Below, piece by piece: positions 51,928 through 60,138 of a stretch of DNA of 64,000 nt. Positions within the stretch are counted from its first letter, which is position 1. Each line of letters starts with the position of its first letter. Made by a program: the position numbers and the translations under genes. The notes under the pieces are model-generated. The model made no database searches and was not told the DNA's origin. It was given only the letters and a program-made list of their open reading frames with translations. Origin of the DNA: Curtobacterium luteum (lineage in GTDB: Bacteria; Actinomycetota; Actinomycetes; Actinomycetales; Microbacteriaceae); contig NZ_BMOI01000001.1 in assembly GCF_014646995.1 (NCBI RefSeq), positions 273,018 to 337,017 of the forward strand, read 5' to 3'.

Positions 51928-52617
51928 GCGACCACACGGCGGCCTGGAGGCTCGGTGCCCGCTCGCCTCGGGCCTCCCGTCCGGCGCGCCCGGGCGCGCA
52001 CGCCGTGGGCGCGCGACGTGTCGCTCTCGTCGCCGCAGAGCGACGTTTCGTGACCCCAGCGCTGCGCGCGGGCGGGGTGTCGTGACCGCTCGGCGACCAC
52101 ACGGCGGACGGGAGTCGCGGTGCTCGCCCGTCACGGGCCTCCCGTCCGGCGCGCCCGAGCGTCGGCGCCGTGGGCGCGCGACGTGTCGCTCTCGTCGCCG
52201 CAGAGCGACGTTTCCTGACCCCAGCGCTGCGCGCGGGCGGGGTGTCGTGACCGCTCGGCGACCACACGGCGGACGGGAGTCGCGGTGCACGCCCGTAACG
52301 GGCCTCCCGTCCGGCGCGCCCGAGCGCCGGCGCCGTGGGCGCACGACGTGTCGCTCTCGTCGCCGCGGGGCGACGTTTCCTGACTCCAGCGCGGCGCGCG
52401 AGCGGGGTGTCGTGACCGCTCGGCGTCGCGGCTCGCGCTCGGCGACCACGCGGCGACCACAAGGCGGTCGGGAGGCGTGGCGCTCGCCCGTCGCGGGCCT
52501 CCCGTCCGGCGCTCCCGAGCGCCGGCGCCGTGGGCGCGCGACGTGTCGCTCTCGTCGCCGCGGGGCGACGTTTCCTGACCCCAGCGCGGCGCGCACGCGG
52601 GGTGTCGTGACCGCGCT
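51928..52617. repeat. Four-copy 165-base tandem array between pdtaR and a thioesterase
   Basis: Copies begin at 51928, 52093, 52258 and 52453 with GCGACCACA and end near GTCGTGACCGCTCG. All are exactly 165 bases with substitutions only; a 30-base insertion (52423-52452) precedes copy 4. Each copy joins a dispersed palindrome (offsets about 12-58; CGGACGGGAG and CTCCCGTCCG in copies 2 and 3) to a conserved core (offsets 77-160) with hairpins GTCGCTCT/AGAGCGAC and GCGCGCCC/GGGCGCGC. Differences between copies 2 and 3 are spread over all three codon positions, arguing against coding. The whole 51919-52641 gap holds no supported gene. Confidence 0.9.
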
Positions 52618-52641
52618 TGACGGGAGGCCCAGGTGGTTCCG

Positions 52642-53067
52642 TCAGCGGGCGTCGCGGATCATGTTGGTGATGCGGACCGTGGAGCAGCGTCGCCCCTGGT
52701 CGTCGGTGAGGACGATCTCGTGCGTGGTGAGCGTGTTCCCGAGGTGGATGGCCGTGCAGGTGCCGGTGACGATCCCGCTCGTCGCGCTGCGCGAGTGCGA
52801 AGCGTTGAGCTCGATGCCGACCGCGTAGCGACCCGGGCCGGCGTGCACGTTCGCCGCCATCGAACCGAGGCTCTCCGCGAGGACGACGTAGGCGCCGCCG
52901 TGGAGCAGGCCGACCGGCTGCCGGTTGCCCTCGACCGGGATCGTGCCCACCGCGCGCTCGGCCGTGAGCTCGGTGATGACCATGCCCATCTTCTCGGCGA
53001 GTTCGCCCATCCCGCGCACGGCGAGCCGGTCGTCGACGGCGTTCGTGGTGGTCGCTTCGTCGGTCAC
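52642..53067 (-). CDS. PaaI-type hotdog-fold thioesterase
   Basis: 141-aa acyl-CoA thioesterase of the PaaI/YiiD hotdog family. Signature region PVGLLHGGAYVVLAESLGSM (the LHGG turn and catalytic Glu) and VGIELNASHSRSATSG are typical, ending VRITNMIRDAR. Substrate not predictable. GTG 53067 is preferred because it gives the usual family length; GGGAG lies about 10 bases upstream. Divergent from polA with only 44 bases between starts. Its 3' end faces the 165-base repeat array. Confidence 0.85.
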   Translation of the reverse strand: MTDEATTTNAVDDRLAVRGMGELAEKMGMVITELTAERAVGTIPVEGNRQPVGLLHGGAYVVLAESLGSMAANVHAGPGRYAVGIELNASHSRSATSGIVTGTCTAIHLGNTLTTHEIVLTDDQGRRCSTVRITNMIRDAR

Positions 53068-53099
53068 GCGCGCAGGACTCCCGTGTCGGATGGCGTCGG

Positions 53100-53105
53100 T
53101 AGGCT
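53100..53105 (+). promoter_or_regulatory. polA -10 box, leaderless
   Basis: TAGGCT with 6 bases to the polA GTG. Confidence 0.55.
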
Positions 53106-53111
53106 GTCCGG

Positions 53112-55781
53112 GTGTCGGACTCCGCAAAGCCTACCCTCATGGTCATCGACGGCCACTCGCTCGCCTTCCGGGCCTTCTACGCGCTGCCGGTCGACAGCTT
53201 CGTGAACCGCGAGGGGCAGCACACGAACGCCATCCACGGCTTCATCTCGATGCTGCTCATGCTCCTCCAGCGCGAGAAGCCGACGCACCTCGCCGTCGCG
53301 TTCGACATCTCCCGGTTCTCGTTCCGCACCCGTGAGTACGAGGACTACAAGGGCACCCGGTCCGAGACGCCGCCGGAGTTCAAGGGCCAGATCCCGCTCC
53401 TGCAGCAGGCGCTCGAGGCGATGGGCATCACGACGGTCACGAAGGAGGACTACGAGGCCGACGACATCCTCGCGACCCTCGCCCGCCAGGGCTCTGAGCA
53501 GGGCTACCAGGTCTACGTCGTGTCCGGCGACCGCGACTCGATCCAGCTCGTGAACGACGACGTCACGCTGCTGTACCCGTCGGTCCGCGGTGTCTCCGAG
53601 CTCACCCGCTACGACCGCGACAAGGTGTACGAGCGCTACGGCATCGAGCCGCACCAGTACCCGGACATCGCGGCCCTCGTCGGTGAGACCAGCGACAACC
53701 TGATCGGCATCGACAAGGTCGGCGAGAAGACCGCCGTCAAGTGGATCAACCTCTACGGCTCGCTCGACGGGGTGCTCGAGCACGCCGACGAGATCAAGGG
53801 CGTGGTCGGCAACAACCTCCGCGAGCAGAAGGACCGCGCGGTCCGGAACCGCAAGCTGAACCGGCTCGTCAACGACGTCGAGCTGCCGGTGGGCCCGGCC
53901 GACGTCGCGCTCCGCCCGCTCGACGAGCAGGCGGTCCGCGACCTCTTCGCCAAGCTCCAGTTCCGCACGCTCCTCGACCGCGTGTTCAAGGTCGCTGGCA
54001 CGGGCGAACCGTCCGAGTCCGCTGCCGCCGAGGGCGGGGTCGACGACGGCGCCCCGGTGCCGCCGAAGGTCACCACGATCATCGACGAAGAGCTCGGCTA
54101 CTGGCTCGAGCGCAAGGCGAAGGACGCGGCGAACGGCTTCGGCGTCGCGGTCGAGGTCATCGACGGCCGGCTCAGCGCGATCGGCATCGCCACGCACGAC
54201 GACGCGGTGCTGGTCCCCGGCGGCAGCGGCGCGAAGGACTACGAGCAGCTCGCGGCCTGGTTCGCCTCGGACGCACCGAAGCACTTCCACGACGCGAAGA
54301 CGGCGATCAAGGTGCTCGCCACCGTCGGCTTCACGGTCAACGGCCTCGTCGGCGACGCCCGCATCCTCGGGTGGCTGGCGCAGCCCGGCAAGCAGGGGCA
54401 GCCCCTCGCCGACCTCGTCTACCAGGAGCTCGGCGAAGAGCTCCCCACCGCCGACCCGAACCAACTCGTGCCCGAGACCGACCCGGTGAACGTCGGCGTC
54501 CACGCCTGGTACGTGCTCCGCGTCACGACCGCCATCCGCGCCCGGCTCGACGAGTCCTCGCTGCGGGTCCTCGACGACATCGAGCTGCCGCTCGTGCACG
54601 TCCTCGCCGCCATGGAGACCACCGGCGTCGCGATCGACCGACCGGTCCTCACGAACCTGTCGCACGAGCTGGGGGAGCGCGCCGCCGACCTCGCCCAGCA
54701 GGCCTTCGCCGAGATCGGGCACGAGGTCAACCTCGGCTCGCCGAAGCAGCTGCAGGAGGTCCTCTTCACCGAGCTCGCGATGCCGAAGACCCGCAAGACG
54801 AAGACCGGCTTCTCGACCGACGCAGCGAGCCTCGCCGACCTGCAGGAGCAGCACCCGCACCCGTTCCTCGGCCTGCTCCTGCAGCACCGCGACGCCACGA
54901 AGCTCCGCCAGATCGTCGACACCCTCGACGCCGCGATCGTCGACGGCCGCATCCACACACGCTACGAGCAGACCGGCAGCAGCACGGGTCGCATCTCCTC
55001 GACCGACCCGAACCTGCAGAACATCCCGGTGAAGACGGCCGTCGGGCGTCGGGTCCGCTCGGCGTTCGCCGTGGCCGAGCCCTACACGACCCTGATCACC
55101 GCCGACTACTCGCAGATCGAGATGCGGATCATGGCGCACCTGTCCGGCGACCCCGGGCTGATCCAGGCGTTCAACGAGGGCGAGGACCTGCACCGCTTCG
55201 TCGGCGCCCGGGTCTTCGGTGTCGAGCCGGCCGACGTCTCGCCGGAGATGCGCACCAAGGTGAAGGCGATGTCGTACGGCCTCGCGTACGGACTGAGCGC
55301 GTTCGGCCTGTCCAAGCAGCTCCGCATCGAGCAGTCCGAGGCCCGGACCCTCATGACGGAGTACTTCGCCAGGTTCGGCGCGGTCCGGGACTACCTCCGC
55401 AACGTGGTCGAGCAGGCCCGCGAGGACGGCTACACCGAGACGATCTTCGGCCGCCGCCGTCCCTTCCCCGACCTCAAGAGCCCGAACCGCGTCCTCCGCG
55501 AGAACGCCGAGCGCGCCGCCCTGAACGCGCCGATCCAGGGCTCCGCCGCCGACATCATGAAGATCGCGATGCTCGGTGTCGCTGCGGACCTCCGCGACGG
55601 CGACCTCGACTCGCACCTGCTGCTCCAGGTCCACGACGAACTCATCCTCGAGGTCGCGCCCGGCGAGCAGGAGCGCGTCGAGGAGATCCTTCGCACCCGG
55701 ATGGGCGGCGCTGCCGAACTGAGCGTCCCGCTCGACGTCTCGGTGGGTGTCGGCCCGAACTGGGAAGCCGCGGCGCACTGA
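53112..55781 (+). CDS. polA: DNA polymerase I
   Basis: 889-aa repair and Okazaki-processing polymerase. Residues 1-300 are the 5'-3' exonuclease (MVIDGHSLAFRAFYALP, YKGTRSETPPEF, DYEADDILATLA, GETSDNLIGIDKVGEKTA). Residues 320-490 correspond to the 3'-5' exonuclease domain, but the DxE motif is replaced (FGVAVEVIDGRLSAIGIA), so proofreading is probably lost, as in other actinobacterial enzymes. The polymerase domain is complete: SSTGRISSTDPNLQNIPVK, ITADYSQIEMRIMAHLSGD, KAMSYGLAYGLSAFGLSKQL and LLQVHDELILEV. GTG start without Shine-Dalgarno; -10 box 6 bases upstream. Confidence 0.97.
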   Translation: MSDSAKPTLMVIDGHSLAFRAFYALPVDSFVNREGQHTNAIHGFISMLLMLLQREKPTHLAVAFDISRFSFRTREYEDYKGTRSETPPEFKGQIPLLQQALEAMGITTVTKEDYEADDILATLARQGSEQGYQVYVVSGDRDSIQLVNDDVTLLYPSVRGVSELTRYDRDKVYERYGIEPHQYPDIAALVGETSDNLIGIDKVGEKTAVKWINLYGSLDGVLEHADEIKGVVGNNLREQKDRAVRNRKLNRLVNDVELPVGPADVALRPLDEQAVRDLFAKLQFRTLLDRVFKVAGTGEPSESAAAEGGVDDGAPVPPKVTTIIDEELGYWLERKAKDAANGFGVAVEVIDGRLSAIGIATHDDAVLVPGGSGAKDYEQLAAWFASDAPKHFHDAKTAIKVLATVGFTVNGLVGDARILGWLAQPGKQGQPLADLVYQELGEELPTADPNQLVPETDPVNVGVHAWYVLRVTTAIRARLDESSLRVLDDIELPLVHVLAAMETTGVAIDRPVLTNLSHELGERAADLAQQAFAEIGHEVNLGSPKQLQEVLFTELAMPKTRKTKTGFSTDAASLADLQEQHPHPFLGLLLQHRDATKLRQIVDTLDAAIVDGRIHTRYEQTGSSTGRISSTDPNLQNIPVKTAVGRRVRSAFAVAEPYTTLITADYSQIEMRIMAHLSGDPGLIQAFNEGEDLHRFVGARVFGVEPADVSPEMRTKVKAMSYGLAYGLSAFGLSKQLRIEQSEARTLMTEYFARFGAVRDYLRNVVEQAREDGYTETIFGRRRPFPDLKSPNRVLRENAERAALNAPIQGSAADIMKIAMLGVAADLRDGDLDSHLLLQVHDELILEVAPGEQERVEEILRTRMGGAAELSVPLDVSVGVGPNWEAAAH

Positions 55782-55811
55782 CGCCGCTGGTCGCGACGCG
55801 ACCACTCGACC

Positions 55812-55851
55812 GACGGGAGGCGCGGTGCCAGCTGGCACCGCGCCTCCCGTC
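55812..55851. terminator. polA terminator, 40-base perfect palindrome
   Basis: GACGGGAGGCGCGGTGCCAG followed directly by its exact complement with no spacer (effective AGCT loop). A dispersed-palindrome member with a copy-specific centre. Confidence 0.88.
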
Positions 55852-56010
55852 CGTCGTCAGCGCGCGCACCACGCTGGCGCAGGCACACGATCCTGCTCGA
55901 GCGCCGTGCCGTCCTTCCCGTCACGCGTGCGATGCACGACGGAACCGGGGCGTCGGTGGTCAGGACGAACGACCCGGCACGCAGGGGACGACCAGGCGAA
56001 CGCTCCTCGG

Positions 56011-56016
56011 TAGGGT
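56011..56016 (+). promoter_or_regulatory. DUF885 gene -10 box, leaderless
   Basis: TAGGGT, 7 bases, then the ATG at 56024. Confidence 0.55.
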
Positions 56017-56023
56017 CGTCTGC

Positions 56024-57703
56024 ATGAGCCAAGAGCGTCCCGTCCGCCAGCCCACCGCCGTCGACCGCGTCGCCGAGGACTGGGTGACCACCCTCGTCGA
56101 CCTCGATCCCACCGTCGCCACGTACATCGGCGTGCCCGGCCGCACGGGGGAGTACGGCGACACCTCGCCCGCCGGCGCCGCCGCGACGGCCGAGGCCGCC
56201 GCAGCCACGAAGCGCGCCCTCGACGCCGCCGAGGCGACCGACGACGTCGACCGGGTGACGAAGGCCGACCTCGGTGCCGAGCTGGACCTCATCGCCGAGT
56301 CGTACGAGCGGAAGCTCCACCTGCGCGACCTCAACGTCATCGCGAGCCCGGCGCAGTCCGTGCGCGAGGTCCTCGACCTCATGCCGACCGCGACCGAGAC
56401 GGACTGGCAGGACGTCGCGAGTCGACTCGCCGCCCTCCCGGACGCCCTCGAGGGCATCCGCGAGACCCTGCTCGAGGGCACGCGGGAGCACGTCACCCCG
56501 GCGAAGCGCCAGGTCGCGCTGATCGCCGAGCAGGCCGCCCGCACCGGCGCCGAGGACGGGCTGTTCCAGCAGCTCGCCGACGGCGCGTCCCTCGAGGACG
56601 GCGGTGCGCTGCCCGAGTCCCTCCGTGAGGACCTCCGCCGCGGTGCCACCGTGGCGGCCGCTGCGTACCGCTCGTTCGGGCAGTTCCTCGAGCACGAGCT
56701 CCTGCCGCTGGCGACCCCGGTGGACGCCGTCGGACGCGAGGACTACGAGCTCCACTCCCGCCGGTTCCTCGGCGCCACGGTCGACCTCGACGAGACGTAC
56801 GCCTGGGGCCTCGAGGAGCTCGCCCGGATGCGGGACGAGCAGGAGCGCATCGCCGACCGCATCGAGTCGGGCGCGAGCGTCGCCCGGGCGATCGAGGTCC
56901 TCGACCAGGACCCGGCACGCATCCTGCACGGCACCGACGCGCTGCAGCGGTGGATGCAGGAGACGAGCGACGAGTCGATCCGCGAGATGGACGGCCGGTT
57001 CTTCGACATCGCGGAGCCGATCAAGCGCCTCGAGTGCCGGATCGCCCCGACGCAGGAGGGCGGCATCTACTACACGGGTCCGTCCGACGACTTCTCCCGC
57101 CCGGGTCGCATGTGGTGGTCCGTGCCGCAGGGCGTGACCGAGTTCGGCACCTGGCGTGAGAAGACGACGGTCTACCACGAGGGCGTCCCCGGCCACCACC
57201 TGCAGATCAGCCAGGGCGTCTACAACCGCGGCGAGCTGAACACCTGGCGCCGCCAGCTGGCCGGGTCGTCGGGGCACGTCGAGGGCTGGGCGCTGTACGC
57301 CGAGCGTCTGATGGAACAGCTCGGCTTCCTCGACGACGACGGCGACCGGCTCGGCATGCTCGACGGCCAGCGGATGCGTGCCGCCCGGGTCGTGCTCGAC
57401 ATCGGGGTGCACCTGCAGAAGACGAACCCCGACGGCGGCGCGTGGACGTGGGAGTACGCCCTCGACTTCATGGGGCAGAACGTCAACATGGCGCCGGAGT
57501 TCGTCCGGTTCGAGGTCGCCCGCTACTTCGGGTGGCCCGGACAGGCGCCGTCCTACAAGGTGGGGCAGCGCGTCTGGGAGTCCATCCGCGACGAGGTCGC
57601 CGCCCGCGAAGGCGCTTCGTTCGACCTGAAGTCCTTCCACCACCGTGCCCTCGCGCTCGGCAGCATCGGACTCGACACGCTGCGGACCGCGCTGGTCGGC
57701 TGA
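56024..57703 (+). CDS. DUF885 metallopeptidase
   Basis: 559-aa helical zinc peptidase of the DUF885 family. The metal motif is VYHEGVPGHHLQ (HExxxHH-like), and the third-ligand region is SSGHVEGWALYAERLMEQLG. GGIYYTGPSDDFSRPGRMWW and GWPGQAPSYKVGQRVWESIR are conserved elsewhere in the family. No signal peptide, so it is cytoplasmic, likely a carboxypeptidase or oligopeptidase (family inference). ATG start without Shine-Dalgarno, leaderless. Flanked on both sides by dispersed-palindrome hairpins, so it is a single-gene unit inserted between polA and rpsA. Confidence 0.92.
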   Translation: MSQERPVRQPTAVDRVAEDWVTTLVDLDPTVATYIGVPGRTGEYGDTSPAGAAATAEAAAATKRALDAAEATDDVDRVTKADLGAELDLIAESYERKLHLRDLNVIASPAQSVREVLDLMPTATETDWQDVASRLAALPDALEGIRETLLEGTREHVTPAKRQVALIAEQAARTGAEDGLFQQLADGASLEDGGALPESLREDLRRGATVAAAAYRSFGQFLEHELLPLATPVDAVGREDYELHSRRFLGATVDLDETYAWGLEELARMRDEQERIADRIESGASVARAIEVLDQDPARILHGTDALQRWMQETSDESIREMDGRFFDIAEPIKRLECRIAPTQEGGIYYTGPSDDFSRPGRMWWSVPQGVTEFGTWREKTTVYHEGVPGHHLQISQGVYNRGELNTWRRQLAGSSGHVEGWALYAERLMEQLGFLDDDGDRLGMLDGQRMRAARVVLDIGVHLQKTNPDGGAWTWEYALDFMGQNVNMAPEFVRFEVARYFGWPGQAPSYKVGQRVWESIRDEVAAREGASFDLKSFHHRALALGSIGLDTLRTALVG

Positions 57704-57733
57704 CGTCGAGCACGCGGCCGGCCGGCTGTCGCC

Positions 57734-57787
57734 GACGGCGGACGGGAGGCGCGGTGCGGGTCCGCACCGCGCCTCCCGTCCGCCGTC
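57734..57787. terminator. DUF885 gene terminator, 26-base perfect stem
   Basis: Arms 57734-57759 and 57762-57787 are exact complements with loop GT. Outer GACGGCGGACGGGAGGCGCG identifies the dispersed palindrome family. The most stable hairpin in the window. Confidence 0.9.
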
Positions 57788-57815
57788 ACGTCGCGACGCG
57801 CGGCGACACGCCCGG

Positions 57816-57845
57816 TTGTGGGCGTCCTTCCGCAGCGGTTAGACT
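57816..57845 (+). promoter_or_regulatory. rpsA promoter
   Basis: TTGTGG (57816-57821), 18 bases, TAGACT (57840-57845). One of the few promoters here with a recognisable -35. Start expected near 57852. Confidence 0.6.
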
Positions 57846-57851
57846 TGCGCG

Positions 57852-57969
57852 GCGCAATCCGCGCCAAACAACCACACCGCTGTCCGGCTCGCCCTCGTCC
57901 GAGGTGCGGACCAGAGGGTCGCTCCCTCGCCGTGCAGCCCGACTCATGTCCGTTCGGAGCAATCTCTAC
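57852..57969 (+). promoter_or_regulatory. Structured rpsA leader
   Basis: About 118 bases between the predicted start and the rpsA ATG. Three hairpins can form: GGCGC-AATCC-GCGCC near 57851-57865; GTCCG...CGGAC (57882-57911) enclosing CCTCG-TC-CGAGG; and GAGGG-TCGCT-CCCTC (57914-57928). The unpaired tail carries GGAGC about 12 bases before the ATG. The structure suggests autoregulation by S1 (inference); no terminator-like T run. Confidence 0.5.
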
Positions 57970-59439
57970 ATGACAACCACCACGACCAAGGCTCCCAAGC
58001 AGGTCGCCATCAACGACATCGGCTCGGCTGATGACTTCCTGGCCGAGGTCGAGAAGACCCTGAAGTTCTTCAACGACGGAGACCTCATCTCCGGCACCGT
58101 CGTGAAGATCGACCGCGACGAGGTCCTCCTCGACGTCGGTTACAAGACCGAGGGTGTCATCCCCTCGCGCGAGCTCTCGATCAAGCACGACGTCGACCCC
58201 AACGAGGTCGTCGAGGTCGGCGACGAGGTCGAGGCCCTGGTCCTCCAGAAGGAGGACAAGGAAGGCCGCCTGATCCTGTCGAAGAAGCGGGCGCAGTACG
58301 AGCGCGCCTGGGGCGACGTCGAGAAGATCAAGGAGTCCGACGGCGTCGTGACCGGCACGGTCATCGAGGTCGTCAAGGGCGGTCTGATCGTCGACATCGG
58401 CCTCCGCGGCTTCCTCCCGGCCTCGCTCATCGAGCTGCGCCGCGTCCGCGACCTCACGCCGTACCTCGGTCAGGAGCTCGAGGCGAAGATCCTCGAGCTC
58501 GACAAGAACCGCAACAACGTGGTCCTCTCGCGCCGCGCCCTGCTCGAGCAGACGCAGTCCGAGTCGCGCACCACGTTCCTCAACAACCTCCACAAGGGCC
58601 AGGTCCGCAAGGGCGTCGTCTCCTCGATCGTCAACTTCGGTGCGTTCGTGGACCTCGGCGGTGTCGACGGTCTCGTCCACGTCTCGGAGCTCAGCTGGAA
58701 GCACATCGAGCACGCCAGCGAGGTCGTCGAGGTCGGCCAGGAGGTCACCGTCGAGATCCTCGAGGTCGACCTGGACCGCGAGCGTGTCTCCCTGTCGCTC
58801 AAGGCGACGCAGGAAGACCCGTGGCAGGTCTTCGCCCGCACCCACGCGATCGGCCAGATCGCACCGGGCAAGGTCACCAAGCTCGTGCCGTTCGGTGCGT
58901 TCGTCCGCGTGGCCGACGGCATCGAGGGCCTCGTGCACATCTCGGAGCTGTCGAACAAGCACGTCGAGCTCGCCGAGCAGGTCGTGTCGGTCGGCGACGA
59001 GGTCTTCGTCAAGATCATCGACATCGACCTCGACCGTCGTCGTATCTCGCTCAGCCTCAAGCAGGCGAACGAGGGCGTGGACCCGGAGGGCACCGAGTTC
59101 GACCCGGCGCTCTACGGCATGCCGACCGAGTACGACGAGCAGGGCAACTACAAGTACCCGGACGGCTTCGACCCGGAGACGAACGAGTGGCTCGAGGGCT
59201 TCGACGCCCAGCGCACCGAGTGGGAGGCGCAGTACGCGGCCGCCCAGTCGCGCTGGGAGGCCCACAAGGCCCAGGTCGCGAAGACGATCGCCGACGAGGC
59301 GCAGGGTGGCTTCGACCTCCCGGCCAGCGCGTCGTCCTCGTCGTCCTCCACGTTCTCGAGCGAGTCGAACGGTGCGGGCACCCTCGCCGACGACGCCTCG
59401 CTCGCGGCGCTCCGCGAGAAGCTCAGCTCGAACAACTGA
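57970..59439 (+). CDS. rpsA: 30S ribosomal protein S1
   Basis: 489-aa S1 with four S1/OB RNA-binding domains: from about residue 35 (GDLISGTVVKIDRDEVLLDV), 120 (DGVVTGTVIEVVKGGLIVDI), 207 (GQVRKGVVSSIVNFGAFVDL) and 294 (GQIAPGKVTKLVPFGAFVRV). The C-terminal 120 residues are acidic and then Ser-rich (SASSSSSSTFSSESNGAG), the actinobacterial form lacking domains 5-6. ATG start; GGAG about 12 bases upstream. Placed between polA and coaE as in mycobacteria. Confidence 0.97.
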   Translation: MTTTTTKAPKQVAINDIGSADDFLAEVEKTLKFFNDGDLISGTVVKIDRDEVLLDVGYKTEGVIPSRELSIKHDVDPNEVVEVGDEVEALVLQKEDKEGRLILSKKRAQYERAWGDVEKIKESDGVVTGTVIEVVKGGLIVDIGLRGFLPASLIELRRVRDLTPYLGQELEAKILELDKNRNNVVLSRRALLEQTQSESRTTFLNNLHKGQVRKGVVSSIVNFGAFVDLGGVDGLVHVSELSWKHIEHASEVVEVGQEVTVEILEVDLDRERVSLSLKATQEDPWQVFARTHAIGQIAPGKVTKLVPFGAFVRVADGIEGLVHISELSNKHVELAEQVVSVGDEVFVKIIDIDLDRRRISLSLKQANEGVDPEGTEFDPALYGMPTEYDEQGNYKYPDGFDPETNEWLEGFDAQRTEWEAQYAAAQSRWEAHKAQVAKTIADEAQGGFDLPASASSSSSSTFSSESNGAGTLADDASLAALREKLSSNN

Positions 59440-59457
59440 TCGAGCGGCAGACCGCGA

Positions 59458-59501
59458 CCGGAAGCCCGGTACTCCCTCAGCGGGGAGTGCCGGGCTTCCG
59501 G
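59458..59501. terminator. rpsA terminator
   Basis: 19-base stem CCGGAAGCCCGGTACTCCC with GGGAGTGCCGGGCTTCCGG, one T-G pair, loop TCAGCG. Not of the dispersed palindrome family. Confidence 0.88.
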
Positions 59502-59522
59502 CGTTCCACGAGCCGATCCCGT

Positions 59523-59528
59523 TAGCCT
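59523..59528 (+). promoter_or_regulatory. coaE -10 box, leaderless
   Basis: TAGCCT, 7 bases, GTG at 59536. Confidence 0.5.
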
Positions 59529-59535
59529 GGACGTC

Positions 59536-60138
59536 GTGCGCATCATCGGTCTCACGGGTGGCATCGCCGCCGGCAAGTCCACGGTCTCCGCCCGCTGGGC
59601 CGACCACGGGGCCGTCGTGGTCGATGCCGACCGGCTGGCCCGGCAAGCGGTGGCTCCCGGCAGCCCCGGGCTGGCCCAGGTCGCGGCGCGGTTCGGACCG
59701 AGCGTCATCGCGCCGGACGGGTCGCTGGACCGACCCGCCCTCGGAGCCGTCGTGTTCGCCGACCCGGACGCGCGGAAGGCGCTGGAGGGGATCACCCACC
59801 CGGAGGTCTGGCGGCTCGCGCAGCAGGCGTTCGACGCCGCCGAGGCAGCCGACCCCGACGCCGTGGTGGTGTACGACGTCCCGCTCCTCGCCGAGGCTGC
59901 CGGCGCGCGGCCGATCCGCTTCGACGCCGTGGTGGTCGTCGACGCCCCCGCCACGCAGCGTGTCGAGCGACTCGTCGCACACCGCGGGATGGACCGCGCG
60001 GACGCCGAGCGACGCGTCGCCGCCCAGGCCAGCGACGCGGAACGGCTCGCCCTGGCGGACCACGTCGTCGACGCGACCGGCACGGTGGAGGACACCCTCC
60101 GGTCCGCGGACGAGGTGTGGGCGCGGATCGCGGGGTGA
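59536..60138 (+). CDS. coaE: Dephospho-CoA kinase
   Basis: 200-aa last enzyme of coenzyme A synthesis, phosphorylating dephospho-CoA. P-loop GLTGGIAAGKSTVSA at the N-terminus, VVDADRLARQAVAPGSPGL, ITHPEVW, VYDVPLLAEA, and a lid with RGMDRADAERRVAAQ. The mycobacterial C-terminal GrpB-like extension is absent. GTG start, leaderless. Stop overlaps the next GTG by 4 bases, coupling it to a hydrolase gene. Confidence 0.97.
   Translation: MRIIGLTGGIAAGKSTVSARWADHGAVVVDADRLARQAVAPGSPGLAQVAARFGPSVIAPDGSLDRPALGAVVFADPDARKALEGITHPEVWRLAQQAFDAAEAADPDAVVVYDVPLLAEAAGARPIRFDAVVVVDAPATQRVERLVAHRGMDRADAERRVAAQASDAERLALADHVVDATGTVEDTLRSADEVWARIAG

Noticed and set aside
51928-52617. CRISPR array
   Set aside because: Copies are contiguous 165-base units without unique spacers, and no cas genes are near.
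51197-53146. A 649-codon minus-strand open frame across the repeat array
   Set aside because: It runs through pdtaR, a terminator and the repeats in the antisense direction; repeat differences are not concentrated at third codon positions.
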